Notes under the pieces: model-generated
What the model saw: the letters and a program-made list of their open reading frames with translations, nothing else
Told to the model about the DNA's origin: nothing
The model's database searches: none
Assembly (NCBI GenBank): GCA_945863825.1
Contig: CAMBBY010000052.1
Location: 1-7,182, forward strand
Source of the DNA: an uncultured Prevotella sp.
Lineage (GTDB): Bacteria; Bacteroidota; Bacteroidia; Bacteroidales; Bacteroidaceae
Direction of reading: 5' to 3'
Length of the DNA stretch: 7,182 bases
Translations under genes and position numbers: made by a program
Shown here: positions 6,420 through 7,182 of the stretch, one piece after another
How positions within the stretch are numbered: the stretch's first letter is position 1
Layout: each line of letters opens with the position of its first letter

Positions 6420-7137
6420 ATGGCAAACGATAATAAAGGTCTTACGCCGATGATGCGGCAGTTTTTTGAGATGAAAGCGAAACATCCCGAGGCACTGTTG
6501 CTTTTCCGATGTGGTGACTTCTATGAAACTTATTGCGAGGATGCTATAGAGGCTTCCAAGGTGCTCGGTATTACCCTGACTCGTCGTAATAATGGCGGTT
6601 CGGCAGGTGGTGCTGAGATGGCTGGTTTCCCTCATCATGCACTCGATACTTATCTGCCTAAGTTGATACGTGCCGGCAAGCGTGTTGCCGTGTGCGATCA
6701 GCTGGAAGATCCAAAGAAGAAACGCTTGGAAATCAAGGGTAAGAAGGGGCTTAGCCAGATGGATAAGATGGTGAAGCGAGGCATTACGGAACTGGTGACT
6801 CCGGGTGTGGCGATGGGCGATAATGTCTTGAACTACAAGGAGAACAATTTCCTTGCTGCTGTCCATTTCGGAAAAGCTTCTTGTGGTGTAAGCTTCCTCG
6901 ACATCTCTACGGGCGAATTCCTTACAGGGGAAGGTACTCCCGACTATGTGGAGAAGCTGATGGGCAACTTCCAGCCGAAAGAAGTGCTTTATGATCGTGC
7001 CATGAAACAGAAATTCGAACAGTGTTTCGGAACTAAATACTGTACATACGAATTGGACGACTGGGTTTTTACCGAACAGACTGCCCGACAGAAACTCCTC
7101 GGTCATTTCAAGACCAAATCCTTGAAGGGTTTTGGTG
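6420..7137 (+). CDS. mutS: DNA mismatch repair protein MutS, 5' part (cut by contig end)
   Basis: MutS recognises mismatched or looped-out bases and starts mismatch repair together with MutL. Only the first 239 codons are genuine, out of about 870-890 in the family. Residues about 8-120 are the mismatch-binding domain [21 protein letters not shown] leads into [10 protein letters not shown], whose Phe-X-Glu reading head is F34-Y35-E36, and it continues with LGITLTRR and [25 protein letters not shown] and the [10 protein letters not shown] segment, which joins domain I to the connector, come next, and then the start of connector domain II (FLAAVHF...[12 protein letters not shown]). The ATG is preceded by GAAAGGA (6401-6407), an acceptable but distant ribosome binding site. 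The lever, clamp and ATPase domains are missing because the sequence runs into adapter at 7138; the in-frame tail [12 protein letters not shown] is adapter translation, not protein. The gene is presumably complete in the organism. Confidence 0.96.
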
Positions 7138-7182
7138 CTGTCTCTTATACACATCTCCGAGCCCACGAGACTAAGGCGAATC
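7138..7182 (+). other. Illumina Nextera adapter contamination at the contig end
   Basis: Positions 7138-7156 are CTGTCTCTTATACACATCT, the Tn5 mosaic-end sequence as it appears in Nextera read-through. Positions 7157-7171 (CCGAGCCCACGAGAC) are the rest of the Nextera read-2 adapter. Positions 7172-7179 (TAAGGCGA) match the i7 index known as N701, and 7180-7182 (ATC) begin the P7 tail. These are recalled reference sequences, matched base for base. The stretch is artificial and should be trimmed. Confidence 0.97.

Noticed and set aside
6390..7166. Long minus-strand open frame (258 codons) beginning MGSEMCIRD
   Set aside because: It is antisense to mutS and its first residues are translated from Nextera adapter, a known artefact. 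No independent support for a gene.

Overview
The window looks like one end of an assembled contig from a member of the Bacteroidales, most likely Prevotella/Segatella. Three things support this. Promoters of the Bacteroidetes type (TTTG, 19-20 bp, TAnnTTTG) sit upstream of the right-hand genes. The metallophosphoesterase has the three-part architecture common in gut Bacteroidales. The ATPase opens with the NINPFVVTG...YFCDR block that I associate with Bacteroidetes ATP-binding proteins. The genus is inferred from general knowledge, not from a search.

Layout. Positions 1-219 carry no gene. They hold a 23-bp tandem repeat (52-111) and a strong hairpin (132-183) that serves as terminator for the leftward operon. 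That operon is read on the minus strand: first a membrane-anchored calcineurin-type phosphoesterase (4725 down to 2866), then 27 bp later a SWIM-finger SNF2-family ATPase (2838 down to 220). A 419-bp divergent intergenic region (4726-5144) follows. It is unusually rich in inverted repeats and has promoters facing both ways. Rightward come an ATPase_2/AAA-type ATP-binding protein (5145-6278) and, 141 bp further and with its own promoter, the 5' part of mutS (6420 onward), the mismatch-recognition ATPase.

The right end is not natural sequence. From 7138 to 7182 it matches the Illumina Nextera transposase adapter followed by an 8-nt index and the start of the flow-cell tail. mutS is therefore cut after about 239 codons by the end of assembly, not by biology. 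The long minus-strand open frame there, beginning MGSEMCIRD, is a well-known adapter translation artefact.

How the genes fit together. The phosphoesterase and SNF2 protein are probably co-transcribed, but nothing in their sequences shows a shared pathway. The ATPase and mutS appear to be independent units. I see no convincing new defence or mobile system. The points most worth follow-up are the adapter contamination, the structured divergent intergenic region, and the corrected starts of two genes.
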